From Candidatus Jordarchaeales archaeon (lineage in GTDB: Archaea > Asgardarchaeota > Jordiarchaeia > Jordiarchaeales > Freyrarchaeaceae): 64,000 nucleotides of DNA. Positions 52,332 through 60,528 of the stretch are shown one piece after another. Both the position numbers and the translations under genes were made by a program. Position 1 is the stretch's first letter. Each line of letters opens with the position of its first letter. The notes below the pieces were generated by a model that did not search any database, had not been told where the DNA came from, and was given only the letters and a program-made list of their open reading frames with translations. The stretch spans positions 716,499 to 780,498 of the forward strand of contig JAWAHN010000001.1 of the NCBI GenBank assembly GCA_038889235.1. The letters run 5' to 3'.

Positions 52332-53468
52332 ATATTTCTCGCTTCAACGGGAATAGGAAGCCACCCTATAGGAGATTTTAGAAAAATAGTTGGAGACATA
52401 CTTTCATCTGGAACAAAAATCCCTTATATGCCTCAGTCGGTAAATGACAACATGATATATCAGTTCCACAACGTCATACCAGGATTACTACTCGAAGGCG
52501 GAAATGTATTCCTAGATTTATCCACGATAGAGAAGGTGAAGAACTTTAATAACTATAAGGGGGAGCTGAGACTAAAAGACATGCACCTACTACCGTCAGG
52601 AATGTTTCTAAAACGAGAATTCATAGAGGGGCTTCACGTTCTTCAAGAGGAGCTAGAAGTTAGCAAACCGAACATTTGGGGCGTAAAAGGAGAGATAACT
52701 GGACCGATGACGGAGGCATACAGCATAACTGTGATTCCCAAACGCAGTAAGGCGATACATGACGATGAAATTTTTGACGTTATTGTTAAAACAACATGTG
52801 AGGTAGCCGTATGGCTCTCATCGAAGATAGCAGAAATTACCAGGAAAGTGGTGGGTAAAGACGGAGCGGCTATCTTGTTTGTGGACGAACCTCTTCTCCC
52901 CCTAGTCCTCAGAGAACATGATGCCAATGAAGTTAAGGAGGCGCTAGAGCGCGTTCTTAAAAAAATTAAATGTAAAAAAGGAGTGCACGTATGCGACGAA
53001 CCAGCCTCTGTTGCCGACATGATACTCGAACTCGGAGTAGATTACTTCTCATTTGACATGAAAAAGTATCCTAAAACACTGGAAATTATTGATAGGGAAA
53101 GACTTAAACAACATATCGCAGAGGGAAAAGGATTTGCCTTCGGCGTGACGCCAAACACGCCAGAATCCATAATGGATGAGGGAACATTGTACAAGGCATA
53201 TAAAAGAGAAGTAAATATTGAAGAGTTCCTTCCAACACCCCATGAAATAGCTAAAACCCTGACCAGTAATTTGGAGAAAGTTAAGGAAGAAGTTAACTTA
53301 GAGGACCTCGTTATGGGGTCACTCTTAACACCACAATGTGGTTTCAGAAGCTTCACTGTACCAAACCCCGAAGAGGGGGAAAAGATTGTCAGAATTCTCC
53401 TAGAAAGACAAGAAAAAGCAGCACAAATAATCCGTGAAAAATATGGAATTCATAAAGAAAAAGCTTAA
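52332..53468 (+). CDS. MetE-type (vitamin B12-independent) methionine synthase-like protein, non-canonical start
   Basis: About 378 residues if translation starts at ATA 52332; 346 from the first ATG at 52428. The upstream extension encodes ASTGIGSHPIGDFRKIVGDI, the conserved N-terminal GS(F/H)P region of this family, so the ATG at 52428 is too late. An in-frame TGA lies at 52326. GGAGGG (52319-52324) is 7 nt before the ATA codon, an ideal spacing. Other motifs: KGEITGPMTEAYSI, AILFVDEPLLPL, KKGVHVCDEPASV, FGVTPNTPESI and LLTPQCGFRSF with the zinc-ligand cysteine. It likely transfers a methyl group to a thiol. Single gene. Confidence 0.7.
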   Translation: MFLASTGIGSHPIGDFRKIVGDILSSGTKIPYMPQSVNDNMIYQFHNVIPGLLLEGGNVFLDLSTIEKVKNFNNYKGELRLKDMHLLPSGMFLKREFIEGLHVLQEELEVSKPNIWGVKGEITGPMTEAYSITVIPKRSKAIHDDEIFDVIVKTTCEVAVWLSSKIAEITRKVVGKDGAAILFVDEPLLPLVLREHDANEVKEALERVLKKIKCKKGVHVCDEPASVADMILELGVDYFSFDMKKYPKTLEIIDRERLKQHIAEGKGFAFGVTPNTPESIMDEGTLYKAYKREVNIEEFLPTPHEIAKTLTSNLEKVKEEVNLEDLVMGSLLTPQCGFRSFTVPNPEEGEKIVRILLERQEKAAQIIREKYGIHKEKA

Positions 53469-53491
53469 CATTCTTTCTTTTCTTAATTTAG

Positions 53492-54745
53492 TTAAGCCCC
53501 ATATTTTTTAGACAGCCCTAAGTAATCAATTAGTATTGGCATTAGGAAGCGCGCTTGCACTCTGCCAAGCCCGCCTTTAGCGCACTCCCTTTCACCAAAA
53601 CGCTTAACATCGTCGGTTCTGACACCCGGACCAGCTATGACTACGGGCACAGGATCACCAGTATGTTCTCTAACAGATACTGGAGTGGTGTGATCAGCTG
53701 TCAAGACGATGTACGTAGTGTTTAAGTCCACATGATCCAGAAGGAAGCTGACAAGCGCATCAGCTTTCTCTATCATGTACACTTTTTTCTTTACATCTCC
53801 ATCGTGGCTGGCATTGTCAGCTCCCTTTATGTGCAGGAAAACCAAGTCGTATTCACCCAAGAGTTTTAGCGCAGCGCGCCCCATAGCGATAGTGTCTGTA
53901 TCGAAGCTTCCAGTAACTCCTTCAACTTCAACTACATCCATTCCAGCGGCTTTACAAACACCTCTAACTAGGGCGTTCGCTACTATACAGGCCGCCCTTA
54001 AACCATAAAGCTCTCTAAGAGACGGCATCGACGGTAGTTTCCCAGCTCCTCGAAGCAAAAGTATGTTCGCTGGGAGTAGGCCTCTTTTCTCTCTTTCAAC
54101 ATTAAGGGGATGGTTTCTGAGAACTTCATAGGAGTAACGCGTAAATTCGTTGACTATGCTTGCAGTTTTTCTAGCTTCAAAGCTAGAGTCCAGTGGAGTA
54201 GCCTCAAGAACTCTTTCTTTCTTATGTGGGTCAGTATCCGAAACCATGTGTGACAAGCCCGGCCCTTTTAACACCACAACACACCTATGTTCAGTGGTAT
54301 GCTTAACAACGATTCTAACGTCGTGAAAAAGATTTGAGCGAAAACCGTTAAGCGCCTCTGCCAATTTATCTCCCTCGGGGATTATTCTGCCGGCACGACG
54401 ATCGACAACGACCATGTCGTTGTTAACAGTAGCGAAATTAGCCCTAAAAGCCACATCTTCACTATTTACCTCAATTCCCGCCCCTAACGCTTCTAGCCCC
54501 CCTCTCCCCCTATAGACCGCGTAAGGATCATATCCAAAAAGGGATAAGTGCGCAACGTCACTTCCTGGGGGTATACCAGGAGAAATTATGTCAAGTATTC
54601 CACAGACTCCTATTTCAGCCAGTTTGTCCATTCCAGGTTTAAAAGCAACTTCAAGAGGTGTTAAACCATTTAATGAGGGAACCGGTCTGTCTGCCATTCC
54701 ATCGACAACAATAAAAATTATGTTTTTCTTTTCAGACAAAACCAT
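53492..54745 (-). CDS. apgM: 2,3-bisphosphoglycerate-independent phosphoglycerate mutase, archaeal type
   Basis: About 417 residues. Alkaline-phosphatase-superfamily metalloenzyme interconverting 3- and 2-phosphoglycerate. Motifs: IIFIVVDGMADRPVPSLNG, GIPPGSDVAHLSLFGYDPY with the catalytic serine, YRGRGGLEALGAGI, LSHMVSDTDPH, FLHIKGADNASHDGD and VLTADHTTPVS. The ATG at 54745 sits almost on the GAGGAG site; TTG 54739, 8 nt further, may be the real start. The gene converges on the MetE-like gene. Confidence 0.9.
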   Translation of the reverse strand: MVLSEKKNIIFIVVDGMADRPVPSLNGLTPLEVAFKPGMDKLAEIGVCGILDIISPGIPPGSDVAHLSLFGYDPYAVYRGRGGLEALGAGIEVNSEDVAFRANFATVNNDMVVVDRRAGRIIPEGDKLAEALNGFRSNLFHDVRIVVKHTTEHRCVVVLKGPGLSHMVSDTDPHKKERVLEATPLDSSFEARKTASIVNEFTRYSYEVLRNHPLNVEREKRGLLPANILLLRGAGKLPSMPSLRELYGLRAACIVANALVRGVCKAAGMDVVEVEGVTGSFDTDTIAMGRAALKLLGEYDLVFLHIKGADNASHDGDVKKKVYMIEKADALVSFLLDHVDLNTTYIVLTADHTTPVSVREHTGDPVPVVIAGPGVRTDDVKRFGERECAKGGLGRVQARFLMPILIDYLGLSKKYGA

Positions 54746-54897
54746 CACTCCTCTATAACTTCTCGTATATTGGTTCCCGCGACCCAAAATTAAAATTTAA
54801 TTCTCGTTGTTTTATGGGAACGACATTCCAAGAAATCACACTAAAAATAAACAACAAAGATTTAAAATAAATGTATTCAACGTGTGGTGACGATTGA

Positions 54898-56196
54898 TTG
54901 GACGTGAAGGCGATGGTTGAGAATGAAGAAGGGTTAATAGAAAACTACAACAGAGTGCTGAGAGACTTATCCCCAAACTTACCTGAAAGAGTGTATATAT
55001 GGGATGAAACTTTAAGGGATGGAGAACAAACGGCAGGTGTTTTCTTAACAATCGACGAAAAAATAGAGATAGCCAAACTTCTAGACGAAGTTGGGGTAAG
55101 TATTATCGTTCCAGGCTACCCCGCAGTCTCAAAAACGGAGAAGGAGGCTGTTAAAAGAATAGCTGGAGAAAACCTGGACAATAGCATAGTAGCAGCCCCA
55201 GCTAGACCTAAAAAGGAAGACATAGATGCATGCTTGGAGTGTGACGTGAAAGAAATACCGATATTTATGCCGACAAGTAGAATACTGTTGAAATACTCGT
55301 TAAACATGCAACTCCAAGAAGCAGTAGAAATGCTCTCAGACGCCATAGCGTATACACTCGACCACGGTGTGAAGGTGGATTTCGTAGCTGAAGACGCAAC
55401 ACGGGCAAAAATGGAAGACCTAATTTACATAACCAAAAGAGCTGTAGAAGAAGGAGCGAGAAAGGTAATAATCGCAGACACCGTTGGTGTAATGCACCCC
55501 CTCTCAATGAAGTATTTAATACGCAACTTGCGTGAAGCACTTAAGGGGGCACAAGTGGGGTTAGCGGTCCACTGCCATAACGACCTCGGACTAGCTACTG
55601 CTAACACGTTAGCAGCTGTTGAAGAAGGAGTAATTTACCCACATACATGTGTAAATGGCTACGGTGAAAGAGCAGGAAACGCCGCTTTTGAAGAAGTAGT
55701 TGTTGCATTAGAAATATTCTATGGAGTGAAAACAGGGATAAAGCTAGACAAGATATATGAAGTCTCACAGTTCGTGGAAAAGTGCTTCGCAATACCCCTA
55801 CCATTCCATAAACCCCTAGTTGGCGAAAACGCATTCACACATGAGAGCGGCATCCATGTTAAAGCACTCTTGCAACACAAACTGACATACCAACCAATAC
55901 CACCAGAAGCTATAGGTAGACAAGCTGAGTACCTACTAGGTAAATTTACGGGCAGCAACATAGTGCACCATATACTAAAAAGCAAGGGAATAGAAGTTGC
56001 AAGAGAACAACTCAGAGAAATAGTCGAAAAAATAAAAGAACTTCAGGAAAACAAAGGCAAAATAGTGGCCAGAGAAGCATATTCAAAGATAAAACAATTG
56101 ATGAAAGAAATTAGAAGAAGTGTGACTGAAAGAGAACTACTAGAAATAACTAACGAATTGCTACAGAAAAGAGGGGTAAGCGAACTAATCAGCTGA
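54898..56196 (+). CDS. LeuA-family synthase (isopropylmalate/citramalate/homocitrate synthase-like)
   Basis: 432 residues, TTG start with GTGGTGA upstream. DRE-TIM metallolyase catalysing condensation of acetyl-CoA with a 2-oxoacid. Motifs: VYIWDETLRDGEQTAGVFLT, VAEDATRAKMEDLIYI, VGLAVHCHNDLGLATANTLA, GYGERAGNAAFEEV and FTHESGIHVKALL. There is no C-terminal regulatory domain of the LeuA type; the end is helical. Homologous over the catalytic barrel to the gene at 59065. The substrate cannot be assigned from sequence alone. Confidence 0.82.
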   Translation: MDVKAMVENEEGLIENYNRVLRDLSPNLPERVYIWDETLRDGEQTAGVFLTIDEKIEIAKLLDEVGVSIIVPGYPAVSKTEKEAVKRIAGENLDNSIVAAPARPKKEDIDACLECDVKEIPIFMPTSRILLKYSLNMQLQEAVEMLSDAIAYTLDHGVKVDFVAEDATRAKMEDLIYITKRAVEEGARKVIIADTVGVMHPLSMKYLIRNLREALKGAQVGLAVHCHNDLGLATANTLAAVEEGVIYPHTCVNGYGERAGNAAFEEVVVALEIFYGVKTGIKLDKIYEVSQFVEKCFAIPLPFHKPLVGENAFTHESGIHVKALLQHKLTYQPIPPEAIGRQAEYLLGKFTGSNIVHHILKSKGIEVAREQLREIVEKIKELQENKGKIVAREAYSKIKQLMKEIRRSVTERELLEITNELLQKRGVSELIS

Positions 56197-56364
56197 AACC
56201 TACACCTTCTAAAGGTTAATAACGCTCAATCCTCGCCACAGAATTTCTCCCAAAACTAAAACAGGAAGAAAGAATCCCCTTTAATCTAAAAAATCACAAA
56301 AATGGAAAAAGCGAAAGGAAAAAGATAAATAGCCTCCTTCTCTGAAAGAATTCTTGGAACCCAC

Positions 56365-56534
56365 GGGGGCGTGGTCTAGATATCGGGCAGCTGAAGCCCC
56401 GATAGGGGAGCCTGGTATGAGCCCGATAGGTCCTCCTGTCGGGGTATAATTCCTGCCTGGGGCGCAGAGCGGTGTAGGGTATTCTACACCGTTAACGTAA
56501 GCGGTCCCGAGTTCAAATCTCGGCGCCCCCACCA
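56365..56534 (+). tRNA. tRNA-Pro (GGG) with three inferred introns, CCA encoded
   Basis: Acceptor GGGGGCG pairs with CGCCCCC, then A73 and CCA. Anticodon stem CCTGC/GCAGG closes the loop CTGGGGC, anticodon GGG. Inserts: 56380-56412 (D-loop, 33 nt, with a TATCGGG/CCCGATA stem), 56421-56449 (D-stem 3' side, near 24-26, 29 nt, with CCCGATAGG/CCTGTCGGG) and 56468-56500 (43/44, 33 nt, with CGGTGTAG/CTACACCG). The spliced T-arm is CCGAG-TTCAAAT-CTCGG. The third site, at the foot of the anticodon stem, is unusual. Confidence 0.9.
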
Positions 56535-56684
56535 ACAATTTTCTTAATAAAAGTTTATCTTTACATAAGAATTCTGATTATAACAAGTTTTTAAATTGTT
56601 GTTTTCCTTAAGTTGGAGGAAGAAAAACATTAAAGTCTTCTTAGTTCGAGTTATTTTAAAGTAATTTTATATGGTGGGTAGCGC

Positions 56685-57725
56685 TTGGCTCGAAGCGCTG
56701 TTGTTTATCATTCAGAGTACCTTAATCACGGGGTTGATGACCATCCTGAGAACAGGAGGAGATTGGAAGTAGTTATGCAATTCTTGGAAAAAGAGGGAGT
56801 GTTAAGTGCTTCCCAGTTGAGGGTCGTTGAGCCCGAAAGAGCGAGCGTGGAAGATATTGCACTTAATCATGATTTAGAGTACATAGAGTATGTGCGTGTT
56901 CTTTCAGAGATAGGGGGTATGCTTGACCCGGATACTGTGGTCACTAAGGGTAGCTACGAGGTAGCTTTGAGGGCTGTGGGTGGCGGGATACTGGCGGCTA
57001 GACTTGTTGCTAGTGGCGAGTTCGCTAATGCTTTTGCTCTCGTTCGTCCACCTGGACACCATGCGGAGAAAGGTAGCGGACACGGTTTTTGCATATTTAA
57101 CAACGTGGCAATTGTCGCTCGTGTGCTTCTTAAGGAGGGTTTTAAGAAAATTATGATTGTAGACATAGACTGCCATCACGGTAACGGTACTCAGAATTCC
57201 TTTTACGATACCAGTGACGTTCTTTATCTGAGTCTTCATCAGTGGGGTATTTATCCTGGAACCGGTTGGTTGGAGGAGGTTGGGTGCGGAGAGGGTGAAG
57301 GATACACCGTCAATATTCCGCTTCCTTCGGGGACAGGGGATCAGGAGTACCTCTATGCGCTCGAGGAGATAATGGTGCCTATAGCGGATGACTATGCACC
57401 AGAGTTTATGCTGGTATCGGCTGGGTTTGACACGCATTACTCTGACCCTATAACTTCCATGAGTCTCACTTCTCGTGGTCACCGTAAAATAGCAGAAGTC
57501 ATCCTCGATACCGCGAAGAGAAAATGCGGTGGAAGGGTGGTTTTTGTCTTAGAGGGAGGGTATAGTCTTTCAGCAATACCGAAAAGCATAGCTAATATTC
57601 TATGCCTCATGGCTGGGGTGGATAAAGAGTGGGACGATAAAAAAGTTGAGGGTGTAGGGTTAGAGAAAGTCAAAAAGCGAGTTGAGGAAGTAAAACAGGT
57701 CCTTAAACCCTATTGGAAATTCTAG
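56685..57725 (+). CDS. Histone deacetylase-family amidohydrolase
   Basis: 346 residues, TTG start (GGTGGG upstream). Class II-like HDAC/acetylpolyamine amidohydrolase/AcuC family. Motifs: VYHSEYLNHGVDDHPENRRR, VRPPGHHAEKGSGHGFCIFN with the catalytic HH pair, IVDIDCHHGNGTQNSFYD with zinc-binding aspartate and histidine, SLHQWGIYPGTGWLEEVG, VSAGFDTHYSDPIT and FVLEGGYSLSAI. The substrate could be acetyl-lysine or acetylpolyamine. The NaPRTase gene starts 15 nt downstream. Confidence 0.88.
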   Translation: MARSAVVYHSEYLNHGVDDHPENRRRLEVVMQFLEKEGVLSASQLRVVEPERASVEDIALNHDLEYIEYVRVLSEIGGMLDPDTVVTKGSYEVALRAVGGGILAARLVASGEFANAFALVRPPGHHAEKGSGHGFCIFNNVAIVARVLLKEGFKKIMIVDIDCHHGNGTQNSFYDTSDVLYLSLHQWGIYPGTGWLEEVGCGEGEGYTVNIPLPSGTGDQEYLYALEEIMVPIADDYAPEFMLVSAGFDTHYSDPITSMSLTSRGHRKIAEVILDTAKRKCGGRVVFVLEGGYSLSAIPKSIANILCLMAGVDKEWDDKKVEGVGLEKVKKRVEEVKQVLKPYWKF

Positions 57726-57740
57726 TTGAAGGTGGTGTGA

Positions 57741-58934
57741 TTGAAACTATTCAGGATTGCAACAGAAGAAGAAATTAAATCGGGTAAAACAACAGATGTG
57801 TACTTCCTAAGAACTGTTGAAGTCTTAAAGAAAAAAGGTCTTGACGGAGTGAAGGTTACAGCTGAGGCGACAACTGGTTCATTGCCCAGGTCTTGGCCTT
57901 GGGCTGTGCTGGCAGGTGTGTCAGAAGTAGCACATTTGCTGGAGGGGAAAAACGTCGACGTTTATTCAATGCCTGAAGGGACCATTTTTAGACCGAGCGA
58001 CTACAAAGGGTTTCGAGAGCCTGTGATGGTTGTTGAGGGAGCCTACGGTGAGTTCGCTGTGCTTGAAACCCCTATGCTTGGACTCATATGTCAGGCTTCG
58101 GGGATAGCAACGTCTGCTGCAAGACTGCGCAAGCTTGCTCCAAACAAACTAATCCTTTCGTTCGGTATAAGACGAATGCACCCGGCAATCAGCCCTTTAA
58201 TAGACTACTGCTGTTACATAGGAGGGCTGGACGGAGTTTCCGGCGTTCTTGGAGCTGAGCTGCTAGGCATACAGCCAAGTGGAACTATGCCACATGCGCT
58301 TATAATAGTATTCGGCGACCAAGTTAAGGCATGGAAGGCTTTCGACGAAGTCTTGCCCGCCGAAGTTCCTAGGATAGCATTATGCGACACTTGGTTTGAC
58401 GAAAAAACTGAGGTAATAATGGCTGCTGAGGCACTTGGAAACAAGCTTTGGGGGGTACGCTTAGACACGCCGAGCAGCAGAAGAGGAGATTTCGCCGCAA
58501 TAGTAAGAGAGATCAGATGGGAATTAGATATAAGAGGCTACAAGAACGTCAAAATACTCGTTTCAGGCGGAATAGGGGAGGAAGAGATAAAGCAGCTTAG
58601 TGAAGCGGGAGTAGATGGATTTGGCGTGGGGACATGGTGCAGTAATTCTCCTGTAGTCGATTTCGCCCTCGATATAGTGGAAATTTCAGGAAGACCTGTA
58701 GCCAAGAGAGGTAAACTTGGAGGCAAGAAACAAGTTTGGAGGTGCAAGAAGTGTTTCATAGACGTGGTGAAGCCGGCAAAAGAGGAAACACCCCCAGAAT
58801 GCCCGAACTGCAAAACGAGAATGGAGGCGATGCTACAGCCGTTAATAAAAGGCGGGGAAATAGTGGCAGAGCTTCCATCACCACAGGAGATCAGGAGATA
58901 CGTTTTAGATCAACTATCCAGAGTAACCATCTAA
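57741..58934 (+). CDS. pncB: Nicotinate phosphoribosyltransferase-like protein with zinc ribbon
   Basis: 397 residues, TTG start after GGTGGTGTGA. Type II PRTase barrel with FRIATEEEIKSGKTTDVYF, GVKVTAEATTGSLPRSWPWA, PMLGLICQASGIATSAARLR, SFGIRRMHPAISPLIDYCCY, GVLGAELLGIQPSGTMPHAL, WGVRLDTPSSRRGDF and SGGIGEEEIKQLSEAGVDGF. The C-terminus adds a zinc ribbon (WRCKKC, then CPNC) seen in archaeal NaPRTase. It salvages nicotinate to nicotinate mononucleotide. It sits 15 nt downstream of the deacetylase, so the two form an operon; a link between NAD synthesis and deacetylation is only inference. Confidence 0.83.
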   Translation: MKLFRIATEEEIKSGKTTDVYFLRTVEVLKKKGLDGVKVTAEATTGSLPRSWPWAVLAGVSEVAHLLEGKNVDVYSMPEGTIFRPSDYKGFREPVMVVEGAYGEFAVLETPMLGLICQASGIATSAARLRKLAPNKLILSFGIRRMHPAISPLIDYCCYIGGLDGVSGVLGAELLGIQPSGTMPHALIIVFGDQVKAWKAFDEVLPAEVPRIALCDTWFDEKTEVIMAAEALGNKLWGVRLDTPSSRRGDFAAIVREIRWELDIRGYKNVKILVSGGIGEEEIKQLSEAGVDGFGVGTWCSNSPVVDFALDIVEISGRPVAKRGKLGGKKQVWRCKKCFIDVVKPAKEETPPECPNCKTRMEAMLQPLIKGGEIVAELPSPQEIRRYVLDQLSRVTI

Positions 58935-59064
58935 TTTTCCATAAAATAAATTAATTAGACTGAAAGTTATCTAACTAAAAATGTTCTCCAAAGTTACATA
59001 GAAAAAGATATAAGTCTTAGTTAATCCTTGGCTCTGAGAGCTTGTCTCTACGACGTGAGAGAAA

Positions 59065-60480
59065 ATGAATAAGAAAGTTATTTTGCTAGATTCAACGCTA
59101 CGTGAAGGAGAACAGACTCCAGGTGTATCGTTTACTATCGAAGAGAAACTCGAGATTGCAAAAATGCTTGATGAAGTCGGCGTCGGCATGATAGAAGCAG
59201 GATCCCCCATGGTCTCAGAAGGTGTTAAGGAAGCGGTAAGGAGGATAGCAAACGAGTCTCTAAGAGCAGAAGTTATCGCTCACGTCAGAGCTGTTAAAGA
59301 GGACATAGACTTAGCTATCAATTGCGGAGTAGACAGAGTCGCCATATTCATGGGAACATCACCTATACATAGGATAGCAAAATTCAAGATGAGTGAGGAA
59401 GAAATAATCAGAAAAGTCGTTGACGCAATTGAATATGCTAAAGACCACGGGGTTAAAGTGAGATTTACTCCCGAAGATGCTACAAGGACTGAAAGAGAAT
59501 ACTTAGTTAAAATATGTTCGGCGGCCGTAGATGCAGGAGCGGATAGAATAAGCGTGGCGGACACCGTTGGAATAATGACCCCTGAAGGCATGTATGAACT
59601 TGTTTCATTTCTCTCCAGCAAACTAAAAGGCGCAGGCTTAGACGTCCACTGCCATAACGACCTAGGATTAGCAGTCGCTAACTCTCTTGCAGGAGTGAAA
59701 GCTGGAGCCAATGTCGTCCACGTTACAGTAAACGGTCTTGGTGAAAGGGCGGGTATAGCATCCCTCGCAGAGGTTGCCGTTGCCTTAAAAGTATTGATGG
59801 GCATAGATCCCGGAATAAAATATCACTTATTAACTGAACTCTCAAGCATGGTTGAAAGGTACAGTGGAGTATACTTGTCCCCACACACCCCGATAGTTGG
59901 AGTTAATGCCTTTTCTCACAAAGCAGGAGTTCACGTCGCAGCAGTTCTTGCAGACCCAAGAACATACGAAGCCTTTGACCCCTCAATTCTAGGCAGAAGC
60001 AGAAAGATAGTAGTTGACAGGTACGCAGGGAAACATGCCGTCAAAGCAAAACTGGACGAGTTAGGAGTAGAAGTAAATGACGAACAGCTAGAAAAAATAA
60101 CGAAGAAAATAAAAGAGCTTTCCGACAAGAAGAAGCGCATAGAGAATTCCGATATTCTATCCATAGCTGAGGAAGTTCTTGGAAGAAACATTAGCGGCGT
60201 AACACCTGAAGGTGTAATGGGAATCGTTCTAGTAAAAGTTGAGTCACACGTCTATACAACGAACATAATAAGGAAAATTATAAACATTCCAGGAGTAGAG
60301 AATGCTTTCGAAGTAAGCGGAGAGTATGACGTGGTGGTGTACGTTCAAGCGAAAAACATGAACGAACTAAACGAGTGTATAGAAGCTATAAGAAGCGTGA
60401 GAGGAGTCGAAAGAACAACTACTAAGATAGTACTGAAAAAGTTCGACGGACAAACAAAATACAAAAACCGAAGCCGATGA
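59065..60480 (+). CDS. LeuA-family synthase fused to a RAM/AsnC ligand-binding domain
   Basis: 471 residues, ATG start. The barrel has ILLDSTLREGEQTPGVSFTI, RFTPEDATRTEREYLVK, GLDVHCHNDLGLAVANSLAG, GLGERAGIASLAEV and FSHKAGVHVAAVLADPRTYE. After a helical linker (EKITKKIKELSDKKKRIEN) the last 80 residues (MGIVLVKVESHVYTTNIIRK, EYDVVVYVQAKNMNELNECI) are a RAM domain of the Lrp/AsnC type. RAM fusions are known for archaeal homocitrate synthases, where they sense an end-product amino acid. Homocitrate or isopropylmalate synthase are both possible. Confidence 0.85.
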   Translation: MNKKVILLDSTLREGEQTPGVSFTIEEKLEIAKMLDEVGVGMIEAGSPMVSEGVKEAVRRIANESLRAEVIAHVRAVKEDIDLAINCGVDRVAIFMGTSPIHRIAKFKMSEEEIIRKVVDAIEYAKDHGVKVRFTPEDATRTEREYLVKICSAAVDAGADRISVADTVGIMTPEGMYELVSFLSSKLKGAGLDVHCHNDLGLAVANSLAGVKAGANVVHVTVNGLGERAGIASLAEVAVALKVLMGIDPGIKYHLLTELSSMVERYSGVYLSPHTPIVGVNAFSHKAGVHVAAVLADPRTYEAFDPSILGRSRKIVVDRYAGKHAVKAKLDELGVEVNDEQLEKITKKIKELSDKKKRIENSDILSIAEEVLGRNISGVTPEGVMGIVLVKVESHVYTTNIIRKIINIPGVENAFEVSGEYDVVVYVQAKNMNELNECIEAIRSVRGVERTTTKIVLKKFDGQTKYKNRSR

Positions 60481-60528
60481 AGAGGACAATACCAGCAGAG
60501 TGGTTGGTTCCCTCATTTTAGTTTTTCT

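Noticed and set aside
52325-52380. ATG at 52325 as the start of the MetE-like gene
   Set aside because: It is in another frame, ends at TAG within 60 nt, and lies directly on the Shine-Dalgarno with no spacing.
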